Assembly: GCF_002865645.1 (NCBI RefSeq)
Contig: NW_020194667.1
Coordinates: forward strand, 806,001 to 870,000
DNA: 64,000 nucleotides
Reading direction: 5' to 3'
Origin: Hyaloscypha bicolor E
Lineage: Eukaryota; Ascomycota; Leotiomycetes; Helotiales; Hyaloscyphaceae
Shown here one piece after another: positions 43,101 to 54,444 of the stretch. The notes under the pieces were generated by a model. It was not told the DNA's origin. It was given only the letters and a program-made list of their open reading frames with translations, and ran no database searches. Numbering within the stretch: position 1 is the stretch's first letter; each line of letters opens with the position of its first letter. Both the position numbers and the translations under genes were made by a program.

Positions 43101-45050
43101 GGACAAAATACTTTCGCCATTGGCATGAGTTCAGGCATGGTCTATCTCTACAATCAACTAAGCTGCCAAGAAGTACTTGTTGTCAACCATGATGAGCCAA
43201 TCCGACTTGTTGAACTTGACAAGCTTGGGAAGTATCTCTTGACCTCCGGGGCTACCATTCTGAGCCTCTGGGACCTCACCGGAGGTGTGATGTGGACTAC
43301 GACAATGCCTTCGCCCTGCCTTGCTTTATGTTTCTCCGACGACCGGATTTATGGTATTACAACTACCAATGAAGTAGTTTTGTGGAACATGGCAGATGGA
43401 TCCGTGGACAATAGACACCGATATCAGTACCAGGAGGAAGAGGATCGACACTTCCTTGTTGAGGAGAGAGCTCCTCTCGCAGCTGCTTTCTCCCCTGACA
43501 TGGCGCTGATGGCACTTCTGTATCGTGGTGCGCCGACAGCAATCTGGAGCCTTGAAACCCGATCTTTTGTCGGATACTGCTACGAAAATGCGGCCGAGCG
43601 TGACGCCGGCGGGAGCGGAGCATTTTCGCCTCTGAGTGCTCTATTCCATCCCAACCCTGGTGTCGAACTGATAGTCATAATATACCAAGACGGAGGGCTT
43701 GCATTATATGACTCCTGGTCGCAACAGCGACTCAAGCTAGTTGAAGCGGATGCCTCACATCTAGCTTCCGCCCCCAATGGACGAACTCTAGCTACAGGCG
43801 ACTTCCACGGTACTCTAAAGATATGGGACTTTGAGACATTAGCACTTCTTTATCGGATTAATTGCCATGAGTTCGACATCAAAACTCTTGTTTTCAGTGG
43901 AGATGGCGCAAGGATTGTGGATATCCGGGATTCAAGATCCAAAGTTTGGGAACCTGAGGTCCTGATAAGGAAGACAATCGAGGAAGACCATTTGAGCCTT
44001 AGCGATGATTTTAATGCTCCCGCAACCACGATAGACTCCAAAGACATCGATAAGATCGTCAACATCACAGCAATGGCGCCCCATCCTTCAGAGTGCCTCA
44101 TCATCGTGGGGAAGCGGAACGGGATTGTATCGGCTTACAGCACCACAACTGGGAAGGAAGTCTCGACCCTGTATTCTCATGGCAAGGGTCTTCTTATTGA
44201 CCACATTATTTGCGGTGACCATGTCATTGCCAGTGCCGACTCAGAAAGGATTGTCAAGCTGTGGTCTTTGGTTGATGATGGAGCAGGAAAGTTTGTTGCA
44301 AAGAAGCGACTGTTGAAAGTTCAGACCAGTAGTTTTGTACGCCAGTTGCTACTGAGTCCGGACGGTCAAAGTCTACTGATATCTACTATCCAGGCTGATT
44401 ATTTCGTCTCCACAACGACCGGAGAACTTGTCAATACACGAAAATCACGACGGACGGGTCCTTGGAGATGGGTGTGCGAATCAGATCCGAATGCAACTCG
44501 TCTGCTCCTCGTTACTGAATGTGATCTCCAAATTTACGACTGGAGAAAGTTCTCACAAGTTCCACTGAGCAATTTTCTATTGGAAGACGCATTGAATAAT
44601 GATGCGAGAAATATTGTCATCAAATCAGCTTCTGAAGATAGTATGGGCAGATATCTCGTCCTGGATCTGCAAACTTCTGTGCGGAGCAACCTACTCATTC
44701 TCAATACCCCAACTTTTGACGAGCTCGAGGATACCGTACATATAGATTCCACGTTCAATCAAGTTATCAAACGAGTTCAATTCTTTGTCGGCGTTCAGGG
44801 GACGAAGATGTTTTTCATTGACCTCGAATCTTGGTTTTGTTCCTTGGACGCGAAAACTTTTACAGGACAGGAATATGCTCGGCATTTCTTTGTGCCAAGC
44901 GATCTTTTGGGTGGAAATTTAGGCATGCTTTCCGCAGCCACGAGCAGAGGAGAAGTTGTATTCTGCAAAGATGGGGAATTGGCGATCGTGAAGAATGGTC
45001 TGACATTTCATAATACAGTGATGCTCTCGGATGGCGATAGAAAGATTTAG
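40172..45050 (+). CDS. NLR-type receptor: SesB-like alpha/beta hydrolase - NACHT - WD40 repeats
   Basis: Fungal NOD-like receptor of 1554 aa, a class that includes heterokaryon-incompatibility and proposed innate-immunity proteins. Exons: 40172-40174, 40243-40659, 40713-41067, 41114-41248, 41296-45050; the first is just the ATG. N-terminal effector domain: alpha/beta hydrolase with IDFVFVHGLGGGSIRTW, the nucleophile elbow IVLIGHSLGGLVIKQTYILA, FFLGTPHRGSDSA and a late histidine in LDANHRNICKF, the SesB-like pattern. NACHT: YYWLSANPGTGKSVLA (Walker A, about residue 382) and YWVIDALDEC (Walker B, about 482). The C-terminal half has about ten diverged WD-type repeats (LSLWDLTGG, LKIWDFETL, VKLWSL), not near-identical ones. 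The tiny first exon is inferred because it is the only ATG that joins in frame; an upstream start remains possible. Confidence 0.88.
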
Positions 45051-45144
45051 AGTTGAGGTCAAGAAGAAGCTGATATATGCAAAGTTCCCGCTTCACAAAA
45101 TCCAATAACAAAGATCATGATAATAATGTAATGATCCATTCTCC
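45051..45144. other. Convergent 3' ends
   Basis: Short spacer between the NLR stop and the MFS-gene stop on the opposite strand. Confidence 0.35.
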
Positions 45145-46988
45145 TCATCTTGGTAAAAATTTGCTCTCCGATAACGCAAGACCTTCAGGAGTGGCTTTCA
45201 TGAGCCCCAAGTCTGCTGTTTTGGTTCCATTGTGATCGCAAAGACTTTTTGCTCCAGAGCTTTGTATGCCTAGCCGAGGACTATGTTCTTGATTACCCAT
45301 CTGTCTGGTAGTACGCCAAGCCATGCCTTTTCTCCGAATGAGGCAAATGGCACACAAGCTGCAAAATCCAAAGGCACATCCCAGAATGGTAAAAGTCCAT
45401 CCAGGACCAACTGCATGAAGTAACGGCTCGATTGATGCCACACCACAGCCTGCAAGAGCACACCTCGTTATGTTACCCGCTGCGCCTGCTCTACTAGGTT
45501 GCTCCGGATGCGTGTCAATAAGTAGGGTATTGTAGGTCTAGTAACCATTAGCAATTAGATACTCCTTGATGCAGTCAGCTCCTGCTTATCTGAATTAAAC
45601 AAGATACTAGGCAGCCTTGTAAAAAGGTTACTATAAGAGGGATAGATATATGCTGCTATAGCATCAGATACGTTTGCAGACGACGGCTTCCAAGTTCGAA
45701 AGCTTACAACCCTTGCACGAATCGCCCATCCGTAGCCAACGATACAGACTGCCAGACACGATACCAGGACGCATGAGCTCTTAGATCGTGCCTTTTCGAT
45801 TGGGAAGCTAATTCGGTCGCCCCTTTGTGTTTCGTTGACCGTGTTGTTGATGGACTTTGCCGTTTTGTGGTAGTTATAGTCCATTAGTTTGCCTACTTCA
45901 TATTAGATCTTTTATATATTATGATTAGGATGAAACATAAACATACCATTCATATATCCTCCAATTACAACCCCCGTGCCACTGGCAATAAAGGAGTACC
46001 CGATTTGTGCCTCATCCAAATCATAAACGTCGACAAAGATGCCTGGTAAGGACGCTTGAATGCAAAAGAAGACCATGTAAGCCATTGCGCTTATGGACAA
46101 TACGAGCGATGTATCTTTGTAGAATACCAGACGGATAGACTTGAGCGGATTCGGCAACCATTTTCTCCTCTGTAAGGACCGTTTTCGATCATGATAACAT
46201 TGCTCTCCACCAACTGTCTGTGTTTCACTTTTGACAGGGAGATAGCTGAGTAGAGTCCTATTCAAAGGACCAACTTCCAAATTGCCACTGCCAACAATAT
46301 TCCGTGCGGTCTCTGGGAAGAACGTCAACAACACAAAAAGGAAAATGCCGCCGAGGATTGCCAAAAGCCAGAAAATCCATCGCCAGCCAACAGTGTCCGC
46401 TAGTACCCCACCAAGCAACGGCCCTATAATGATTCCAATATTCGTTGCAACCAAGGCTGGACCTAGCATTTTCCCCCTCTCAGCTGGCGGTGCTACGTCT
46501 GCAACAACTGCATAGCTAATTGCAGTTGCAGCCGATGATCCTGCACTCTGCAATATTCTCAACGCCAACAACGCTGCATACGAACTCTGCAGGGCAAGCC
46601 CGATATTCGCAACCACAAAAAGAGTGAATGTGAGTATATACGTCGGCCGTCGGCCGATGGTGTCCGCAAGGTCGCCAAAGATGGTTGGCGCAATGCCTTG
46701 GAAGATCAGGTAGACGGTAACAGTAAGGTTTATCATTTGCGGGGTGGTGTTCATGGCTTTCTCAAGCGCTGGGAGACATGCTATATAAATGTTTGCGCAG
46801 AATGGCGAGAAGAACATCGATAGTCCAATCATCAATATCAAGAGGCGTTTCTGACGAGCTGTGAAGACAGTATAAGGCACAATACTTGATGGCGGGTCGG
46901 CCATGGTAAGTTTTGTGATGGATAAAGTAGTGTCAGTGTCGACTGTCGTAGAATTATTTATCTTTGGCGGCCTGCATGTCTTGGACAT
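45145..46988 (-). pseudogene. DHA1-type MFS drug transporter, probably damaged
   Basis: Multidrug-resistance MFS protein of the DHA1 (drug:H+ antiporter, 12-helix) type. The main exon (46988-45947) has ANIYIACLPALEKAMNTTP, YLIFQGIAPTIFGDLADTIG, RRPTYILTFTLFVVANIGLA and NIGIIIGPLLGGVLADTVGW. A 54-nt intron joins it to KLMDYNYHKTAKSINNTV and CLAVCIVGYGWAIRAR. The last block (TYNTLLIDTHPEQPSRAGAA, then LHAVGPGWTFTILGCAFGF) is about 180 bp further on, but the helix that should lie between (the family's 'PLILQFxxGF' region) is not found in any frame. Either an unusual intron plus deletion or a broken gene is indicated. Start codons at 46988 or 46904 are both possible. A transport substrate cannot be inferred. 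Confidence 0.6.
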
Positions 46989-47482
46989 GGGGTTTGCGCG
47001 ACATTTTGTCAGGTTTAAAATCGGTTGATCGTCTATGATTGCTAACCTTCGGCAGCCAGCAGAGCCTATATATAAATAAGCTAGAGAATTTTGCAACGTG
47101 CTTATAGTTATAATAGAATTACTTATAAGAAAATAATATTCTAATAATAGCTTTTATTAACTAGAGTTTTAAAATTTAAATTTAAGCACTATAAATACTT
47201 ATAACTTATGAGTTCTCGGTTTAAATATAGGTACTCGGTTACTAAATTTCTAGACTTTCTTAAGGCTACCTTTAATAAACTATATAATATTAACTTTTAA
47301 TTTCTTTAATTTAATGAATAATTATTAATTACTACTTTATAAAAAGTTTATATTTAAATAGCCCTTAATTAGTCCTATAACAAAATAATGAAAGTATTAA
47401 ATTATATATATTTTTTTTATAAATTAAATTAAATTTAAAGAGAAAGCTAAGTTTTTGTTATTCCTATCCCAGCGCCTCCACT
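46989..47482. other. Very AT-rich stretch
   Basis: About 490 bases of markedly AT-rich sequence, with many TTAAA/AATTTA words, no frames and no gene. It looks like RIP-eroded repeat DNA, an inference from composition only. Confidence 0.45.
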
Positions 47483-47760
47483 TTACGAGCCGGTGGGCAG
47501 TAGTCTGTGCGTTCAGGCCTGTTTTCAGGCATTTTCAGGCTTCACAAATTCGCTTATAGGCCTTGGAAAACTAAAGTCTCCTTAAACACTTAAAAGTTAT
47601 AAGATAACAAAAAATAGTCACGACTTCATATTTAGCATTAGAGAAGTAAAGTAACTAAAGCATAATTTGATTAATTAATTTTTAAAGATTTGATCAGTTG
47701 AAAATTTTATTTATTAGTAAAATGCCCTGAGCGTACAGACTACTGTCGGGAGGCTCGTTA
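47483..47760. mobile_element. MITE-like element A
   Basis: About 278 bp with inverted ends. The left end reads TACGAGCCGGTGGGCAGTAG then TCTGTGCGTTCAGG; the reverse of the right end reads AACGAGCCTCCCGACAGTAG then TCTGTACGCTCAGG. No coding capacity. It abuts element B and shares the palindrome GGCTCGTTACGAGCC (47752-47766) with it. Confidence 0.6.
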
Positions 47761-48030
47761 CGAGCCTGCTGACATAAGTCCGTGTTTTTAGCGATGTTTT
47801 CAGGCATCACAAAACCAAAGTCGCCCACTTCACTTCACAATTTCTTTACAACTACAGATTAAATCTTCGCATAATTCAAGCGCACGCAATGAAAAAGTAT
47901 AGAGTGAGTTTAGAAGGCCTTTAAACTTAATTCTAGGTATAAAATGAAAGCCTCCAAAATAGTTATGGGGCTCATTTCTTAGCGAAATGCCCTAAAAACA
48001 CGGACTTATGTCTGCAGGCTCGTTAGGTTA
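47757..48030. mobile_element. MITE-like element B
   Basis: About 274 bp with inverted ends that match at nearly every position: ACGAGCCTGCTGACATAAG then TCCGTGTTTTTAG on the left, ACGAGCCTGCAGACATAAG then TCCGTGTTTTTAG on the reverse of the right. It has no coding capacity. The internal sequence is unlike element A, but the ends share the ACGAGCC start and a TTTTCAGGCAT word, so both probably use related transposases. Confidence 0.62.
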
Positions 48031-51005
48031 CTCGTTAGTCTGGCCCATAATCGACACCCAGGAGCGTGTCGTTTTACATTTTCCCAGCTAAAGGGGCTTC
48101 GTGGTGCGCAGGCCGATTGAACCCATGAGTATGAATAGGTATCTCACCTATTAGCGGCCCCGCCAACGTTTGGGTGTTATACTGACTTTCAGGCTGCACG
48201 AGGTTGCCTGCTGTGGCCATCTTTGGGCCCAAGATATTTAAAAAGGCATCAGGCGGGACAGCCCGACCACAAGGTTTAATGAAAGGATTTGATTTTCTAG
48301 CCTTATTAGTCGCCAATAATTTGTTCTAGATTGAAGTGCCTTGATTGCCTGTGGGCAAGGGAACTTCGACGAGGCTAGGCACGCCAAGTACGCTTCCAAT
48401 GCCAAATTTGTCTGTCCTGGCCAGGTGTCGGAGTTTGACCCAACGATTGGTAATTTTCATTCCCTTGTGTGACCCACTAAGAAACCAGTGGGCGATTGAG
48501 AGTGAGAGGTGTTGCTTTCAGCCTCCAGAGACATCATCATGGTTTGGCGACACTCTGGTGGGCGGGTTAGCCCCGTGGCTGTCCAACGCGTCGCAGCCTC
48601 TAAGTTTCATAAGTTCGTTAGTGGCAAAGATTTTGTCTCTAATGCACGCCACAGGTCAACCAACGCCCCAGTTTACTATCTATTGGGAGGGACTGCCCAC
48701 CTTCAAAAATGATATGAGTCGGATGGTCTGACAAATGCAGCAAGGTTGCAGAGAGAGCGACTGGTAACCATATGAACTGGCGGGTTCGGTGTGTTAAGTG
48801 CCTGCATGACACCTTTGAGAAGAACTTGCCTACCCCAACGCTTCCAATCCCCAGCTTCCTCTTCATCAACCCTCCCCCTTGCATTCTCGCCTACCTATTC
48901 TCGCTCAATTATTTTCTGTTTTCTGGCTCTTACTGGGTCATTGTCGTCGTACAACATGCCTTATCCTTCACTTTTTGGCCATTCTGTGTGAGCTTATTTT
49001 GCGATATTCTTGAATAGAATAGCAGGTGTGCCACACTTAACGGTCAAGAGTATATGATACTGTTTTCGTGGCTGTAGTTGTGTGACCATCTCTTCTTTCT
49101 ATATATTCTCTAGTTCTTCCCCAATTTCCATGCCAGAATTCAACCCAGACTCAATTTTTCCCTAGCTTTCTTTTCTAACTATAATCTTACCTTCACACGC
49201 CTCGTATTTTTAATTGCGCTCTGCGTGTGTGCATTGCGGTAAAAAAGAATCCGTAGAACCCTCCTCCCCTAATATTAAAAAAAATGGGAATGGGAATGGG
49301 TATGTATTGCTAGCGCAATCTTTTAAACATTGGTATTATCATGTTTGACGCTTTCATAGCTGCGAGAAACCCGCGAACACCAATCATGAACCCCCCGAAT
49401 GAATGTACACCGCCAGGAGCTCCGAAGCCAGCCCGATTTAAGCCCAAACAATCAACATCAAGGGCGGTAACGACTAAGACACAAGATGGGTCTTCATCTG
49501 CTGTAGAGGATCTAGTGAATGACATTGATGGCTTGGGAATAAGCGGGATCGGCGATCACTTAGTAGATGTAGGATCTTTCCCTTTGCTTTTAATTAATAA
49601 TCAGAAAACTGATATTTTAATAGATAGGATCCATATCCTTTGCGAAAAAATCTGTAGGAAACATGAATCTCTTTGAATAGATTTGGAATACATTAGGTTC
49701 ATGGAGGTGGAGTTCACGTTGCTGCGAAATAGGTTGCAGTTTAGTTACTTCGATATGGCAGAGCAGGACTCAAATCCATAATCCGATAGACTATTGCTTG
49801 AAATATTTCTAATGATTCGAAATGACGTTAGTTGAGCTGCTTAGGCTGTGGAGGTTACTTACACTGTCGCTGGAATTCAAATTTCGCTGACGAAGCACCT
49901 TCCCAACCCGCTATCGCTTGCATTACCTACGAGTACTCATAAGATAATCCGGACAGCATTTTGTACAGTACATCTACTCTCGCTCTAGAGCCACCTCCTA
50001 CTGCATTTCGATCTCGACTCCTGAAGCGCGCGGTTACACTTAGTAGTTTTACAGAGCCACGATAGAGAACCAAGAAAAGCAAGACAGCTAAATCTTGACA
50101 ACATCACGTCAATAATGAGCCCCATATAGCAGACAAGAATGATAACATATCTGACCAAGAGGTCAGCCCCAAAGGCGAATCTAATCATTCGCCCGCAAGG
50201 TGTTAGAAATGCTGTTCTCCTGTTTCCTAAGGCCTGCGTCAAAGGAAACTCAAAAGGCCAGGGAAAATCAACACAAGATCCTTCATGAGATGGTAACAGT
50301 AATCAGTGCGAAGGGTCACGTTTCCCAAAAAGCTGCTGGAAACCTTCATCGTCGAACCAGTCTTGCCGTCCGTAGAGCCGGTGGGTTCAAAGAATTCGAA
50401 CCGGGCCGAGCTACTCAGAAAGCCGCGGATGACCAGCACTCAGGAGGGGTCCAGATACATACGAAGCCGCTGGATGGTCCGGGCTAACAAAAGGTCCAGC
50501 TACCAAATCAGCTATGGGCCAGGAAATTCGCGATGCTAAATTCGAAGCCCTAAGAAAACATGTTCAGCATCAGAAGATATTAGACAAAGATAAGATCCGG
50601 AAGGCACCGTTCGCAGAGCATTTAACAAGCTACAACAGGGCATGCATTAGGGACTTTCTCCTAAAACAAGCTTACTGGTATGACAAGAACAAGTGTCCTA
50701 GTGGTCTGAGGTACTATGGGGATGGTGGTCCAAAGCCGACATTGAGACTTGGAAGGCAGATGTTCAAGAAGATATCCTTACGCGGGTACCATAAAATAAA
50801 TTAAGAACAGACAGGTATCTCGAGGAATTCAGAGCTAGAGCAGCAGCGACGGCGACTGCAAGTACAGAGCGACAGTGTCACAAATGACGATAAACCTGTC
50901 AGACGACGAAAGCCACGTTAAACCTATCGCGCGATGTCATATAAGGACGGATTCCGCGATATCAATGAACTTCTCCTCGCTGAACCTCACGAAGGATCCT
51001 TCTCT
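48031..51005. other. 3-kb gene-poor region
   Basis: No gene is firmly recognised. Small frames at 48074-48316 (minus, 80 aa) and 49341-49676 (plus, 111 aa) have no family resemblance. The most gene-like piece is listed separately (50514-50804). The DNA is of normal to low GC and may be decayed repeat. Confidence 0.35.
50514..50804 (+). CDS. Hypothetical small basic protein or gene fragment
   Basis: 96-aa frame starting MGQEIRDAKFEALRKHVQHQ, with a soluble, charged, helix-prone composition, and ending LRLGRQMFKKISLRGYHKIN. Neighbouring sequence in other frames is also Lys/Glu/Arg-rich (up to about 50920), so it may be an exon or remnant of a longer gene. No family or splice site could be assigned with confidence. 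Confidence 0.3.
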   Translation: MGQEIRDAKFEALRKHVQHQKILDKDKIRKAPFAEHLTSYNRACIRDFLLKQAYWYDKNKCPSGLRYYGDGGPKPTLRLGRQMFKKISLRGYHKIN

Positions 51006-52566
51006 CTAACTCCATGTCTTCTTCAGTGCTTCCAGCTGTTCCAAGACTGCAGAGCGACTAGTCCCGCCTGTAGCATACTTCAACTCCACAGAGCGCTCGT
51101 AGTCGAACACACTTAGCACGTCGTCGCCAAACCTCTTGTCAATACCTTGAAACTGCTCAATAGTGAGTTCGTTCATCCCTTTTGCCTCATGTTCGGCAAG
51201 TGCGACCATCTTGCCCGCCAAGTGGTGCGTCTCACGGAATGGTACACCTGCGCAAATATCAGCAAGAGAGTTACAAAAGTTCCAACGTATAGCACAGCTT
51301 ACCTTTCCTGACTAGATACTCAGCAAGATCCGTTGCCAACATGTCTGGGCTTAGTGCAGCACGCATTTTATCTGGATAAACCGTAGCTGTGGCCAGCGAC
51401 CTCGCCGCAATCTGGAGACTGTCCTTCAAGGTCTTGACAGTATCTAACATCGGCTGCACGCTCTCCTGCAGGTCCTTGTTATACGTGGATGGGATACCTT
51501 TGATGGTCATCATCAGGCCGGCCATTGACCCGAATATTCTCCCGGACTTGCCACGCAGGAGCTCAAGGGAGTCGCTGTTCTTCTTCTGTGGCATCAAAGA
51601 GCTACCAGTTGTATAAGCGTCTGCCAGCTTCACGTAACCGAATTCCAACGAGCTGTATATGATAAGGTCCTCCGACCAGCGCGATAGGTGACTGCTGATA
51701 CTAGAGGCACATTGTAGCGCCTCGACAACGAAATCTCGGTCACCGACTGCGGACATGCTATTCATGATGAGACCCTCGAAGCCTAGTTCTTTTGCCATCT
51801 GCACCCTATCAATGCCAAAGGCATTACCAGCAACGGCACCGCTACCAAGAGGGAGTTTGTTGATGTTCTTTCTCGTGAACCGCAGGCGCTCGAGATCGGA
51901 TTGGAATGCCGTGGCATAGCTGAGAAGCCAGTGGCTCCATCGGATAGGTTGTGCCCTTTGAAGATGCGTGTAGCTTGGCATGATGTAGTCAATATCCTGC
52001 TCAGCACGTTGAGTAATGGCCTTGAGGAAATCGACAAGGTACTCCTCAATCAGATTCAGCTCATCACGGAGCCACATGCGCATGTCGGTCGATACTTGGT
52101 CGTTGCGGCTGCGGCCTGTATGTAGCTTTCCTGCAATCTTTGTTCCGATCACTTCGCCGAGGCGGCGTTCGTTCGCAGTATGGATGTCTGTTCCCTTAGT
52201 AGCTGATCTCTAAAAAGGAAGTTTGGTACAATCAAACCCCGCTTGGTGTCCCAGCGGAAGTATAAATGGCATCTGTACCAAAGTTTGCTTACCTTCATCT
52301 CCGGGTGCTGGCGCGAACTTGCCCTCCTCCCACTCCTGGAGAATTTCCCGCAGACCTCGCTCAATAATCTCGAATTCTTCTTTCGTAAGGATACCTGTCT
52401 TGACGTTGGCCCTGGCGTACGCTATTGAGCCTTTAATGTCCTGGGCGTAGAAAACGCGATCGATTGATAGACTCTCATTGTACTGGTCCATCAAAGGGTC
52501 CGTGGCACCCGTAAATCTGCCGCCCCATAATCGAATTGGCTGGTCATTTTTGGGTAGCTGGGCCAT
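51006..52566 (-). CDS. ARG4: Argininosuccinate lyase (Arg4)
   Basis: Cytosolic enzyme of arginine biosynthesis that cleaves argininosuccinate to arginine and fumarate. Three exons: 52566-52293, 52187-51303 and 51247-51006, with introns of 105 and 55 nt, give 466 aa, the standard length. The start [20 protein letters not shown] is typical, as are [60 protein letters not shown], the superfamily signature [16 protein letters not shown], and the C-terminal [14 protein letters not shown] and [11 protein letters not shown]. It is a core gene within an otherwise accessory stretch. Arginine control elements (such as a TGACTC site) were not pinned down. Confidence 0.96.
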
Positions 52567-54444
52567 GGTGACGATCTGGGGTAGGTCGAAAGATGAAGAT
52601 TAGCTCAAAACCAACATAAAATTGAGGTCGCGTTCGCGAGCGGGGGGAATTATGCGGGGCAGAAATTTTTTTATTTTTATGTGGGGCAAGATGATCGGCG
52701 CCAGCCGCTGATTAGCCGCCTTGGCCCGCTCCCCTCCTTTCGGAGAGAAGTTCTTCCCTTCCGACTACTTTCTTCTTTCCTCTATACAGACTTCACATCC
52801 TGTCTCTCTTAAGGAGACAAGAGACAATACTCTACACTCTTTAGGAGATCTCTACTTCCTGGCGTTCCCTTATTTATGTGTTCTATATCGCTATTAGGAG
52901 GACGCGGCTACTCGCTATCTATCCCTTCACATTATCGTACTAAAGCGATAGCAGGATTATGACTAAGCACGGCAGCGTACAGCACCAGCAGTAGATAGTG
53001 AGAGCCGAGCAACCTGAGCAGACGTCTCTCTAAACTGAGTCGAGGGACTGAGTCCTGTCTAAGCACCTTGAGCACCTCTAAATCAGACTGCCCACGATTA
53101 TGTGGAACGCACCTTCGGCCCCTTACGTGCCATGGCTATAGTTTCCTGTCTAATTTCCCCAGATGACCGTTTCTGCGCCCTTAAAAATTGTTATAAATAG
53201 AGTAAACTATTTTTAGATTCGGAGTACTACAATTACGACTATATCGGTTTAAAGGGTTGCACCTTAGAGTAGTTGCGTGTATAGTAGAGATTAATTCAGC
53301 ACATATCCGCGTTCGGAACTGATAGCTGATGATTCGATTAACTCCAAGCCACTTGAATGACAAGATGAAATGAATCAACTCCGGGGAGGGACGTTACTCA
53401 TTCCTTCAAAGATTGATCTGGGATTTTCGCGTCGAGAGGAACTTACCCTTAAACTTCTTAATGTGTATGTCTTGCTTTTTGTTGCGCTGTCTCATTTTTC
53501 AGTGCACCCAGTGAGTGTGCGAAGAAGAAAAAATCACATTAATTGTGACGGCTGGCGTCACATGGGTGCTACAGGTTGGTTTCAGCTAAGGTTCCAAGCT
53601 ATGGTTCAAACTAAGCTCGGATTCCAAAGCTCGGCATTTCAGTGGTCTTGGCCATACCTACTTATCCACTGCCACACCTCACTCTCTCTTCTCTCCTTAG
53701 CTTTAGATTCTGTAGGACATTGGAATCATTGATCTTTGCGCCTCGTTCCATCGCTTTGTTCCTGCCGTCACAAATCCGTCCAATTTCTATAAGCTAGTAA
53801 GTCAGCTGGATCACGCTCAAGGGGATCCCTTCAGGCTCCCTCGAGAATTGGTTACAGTTTCTATATTGTCTACATATAGAATTTTGTAAATCCTTTTGCC
53901 TGCAATACAGCCGCCTCTTTGAGTTTATGAAGATATCATGAAGGTATATGTGGCGGCTCCGCTGGGACGGCCCCAGTCATGTGTAGAGGCCCAGAGGCTG
54001 CCCCCACTTCTCACGTGAGCCGTATACCTTGTATATAGCCCTAATCTCTCACACTCTTATCTTATCTCCTTAGCTTTGGATTATCAGTAACTGGGTTTAT
54101 TAAGCTTCACTCAAAACCTCTGGTTCTCCTTCGCTTCGTGCAGTCACAGGGCTGATTTTGAAAGAGCTTAATGCTAATCTCGTATACTTATTCCTCGAAT
54201 TTCTCTCGAGACTAGGCATTTCTCTATTCTATAATACTCTATACTTACTTTAGACTTGAACTTAATATTTACTAGATTAGTATTACTATATTACTAGTTA
54301 CTTTAATTAAAAGTCCCTAAATTTTATAAATAATACTTCCATATTATTTTAAAATTCCTTGCACTTTTAGCTTCGTGATTTTATATAACATCATTAAATT
54401 ACGTTTTTATCTAAGATCTCGATCCTAGCCTATAGGAGTAATAT
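52567..54444. other. 1.9-kb repeat-like intergenic region
   Basis: No functional gene. 52700-53100 reads like the promoter-leader of an LTR retrotransposon (pyrimidine-rich TCTCT words, then a short ATG frame MTKHGSVQHQQ that stops). 53940-54120 resembles a solo-LTR piece (starts TGTGGCGGCTCCGC, contains TTGTATATAGCCC and a CT-rich run). 54200-54420 is AT-rich. These labels rest on general appearance only. Confidence 0.35.
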
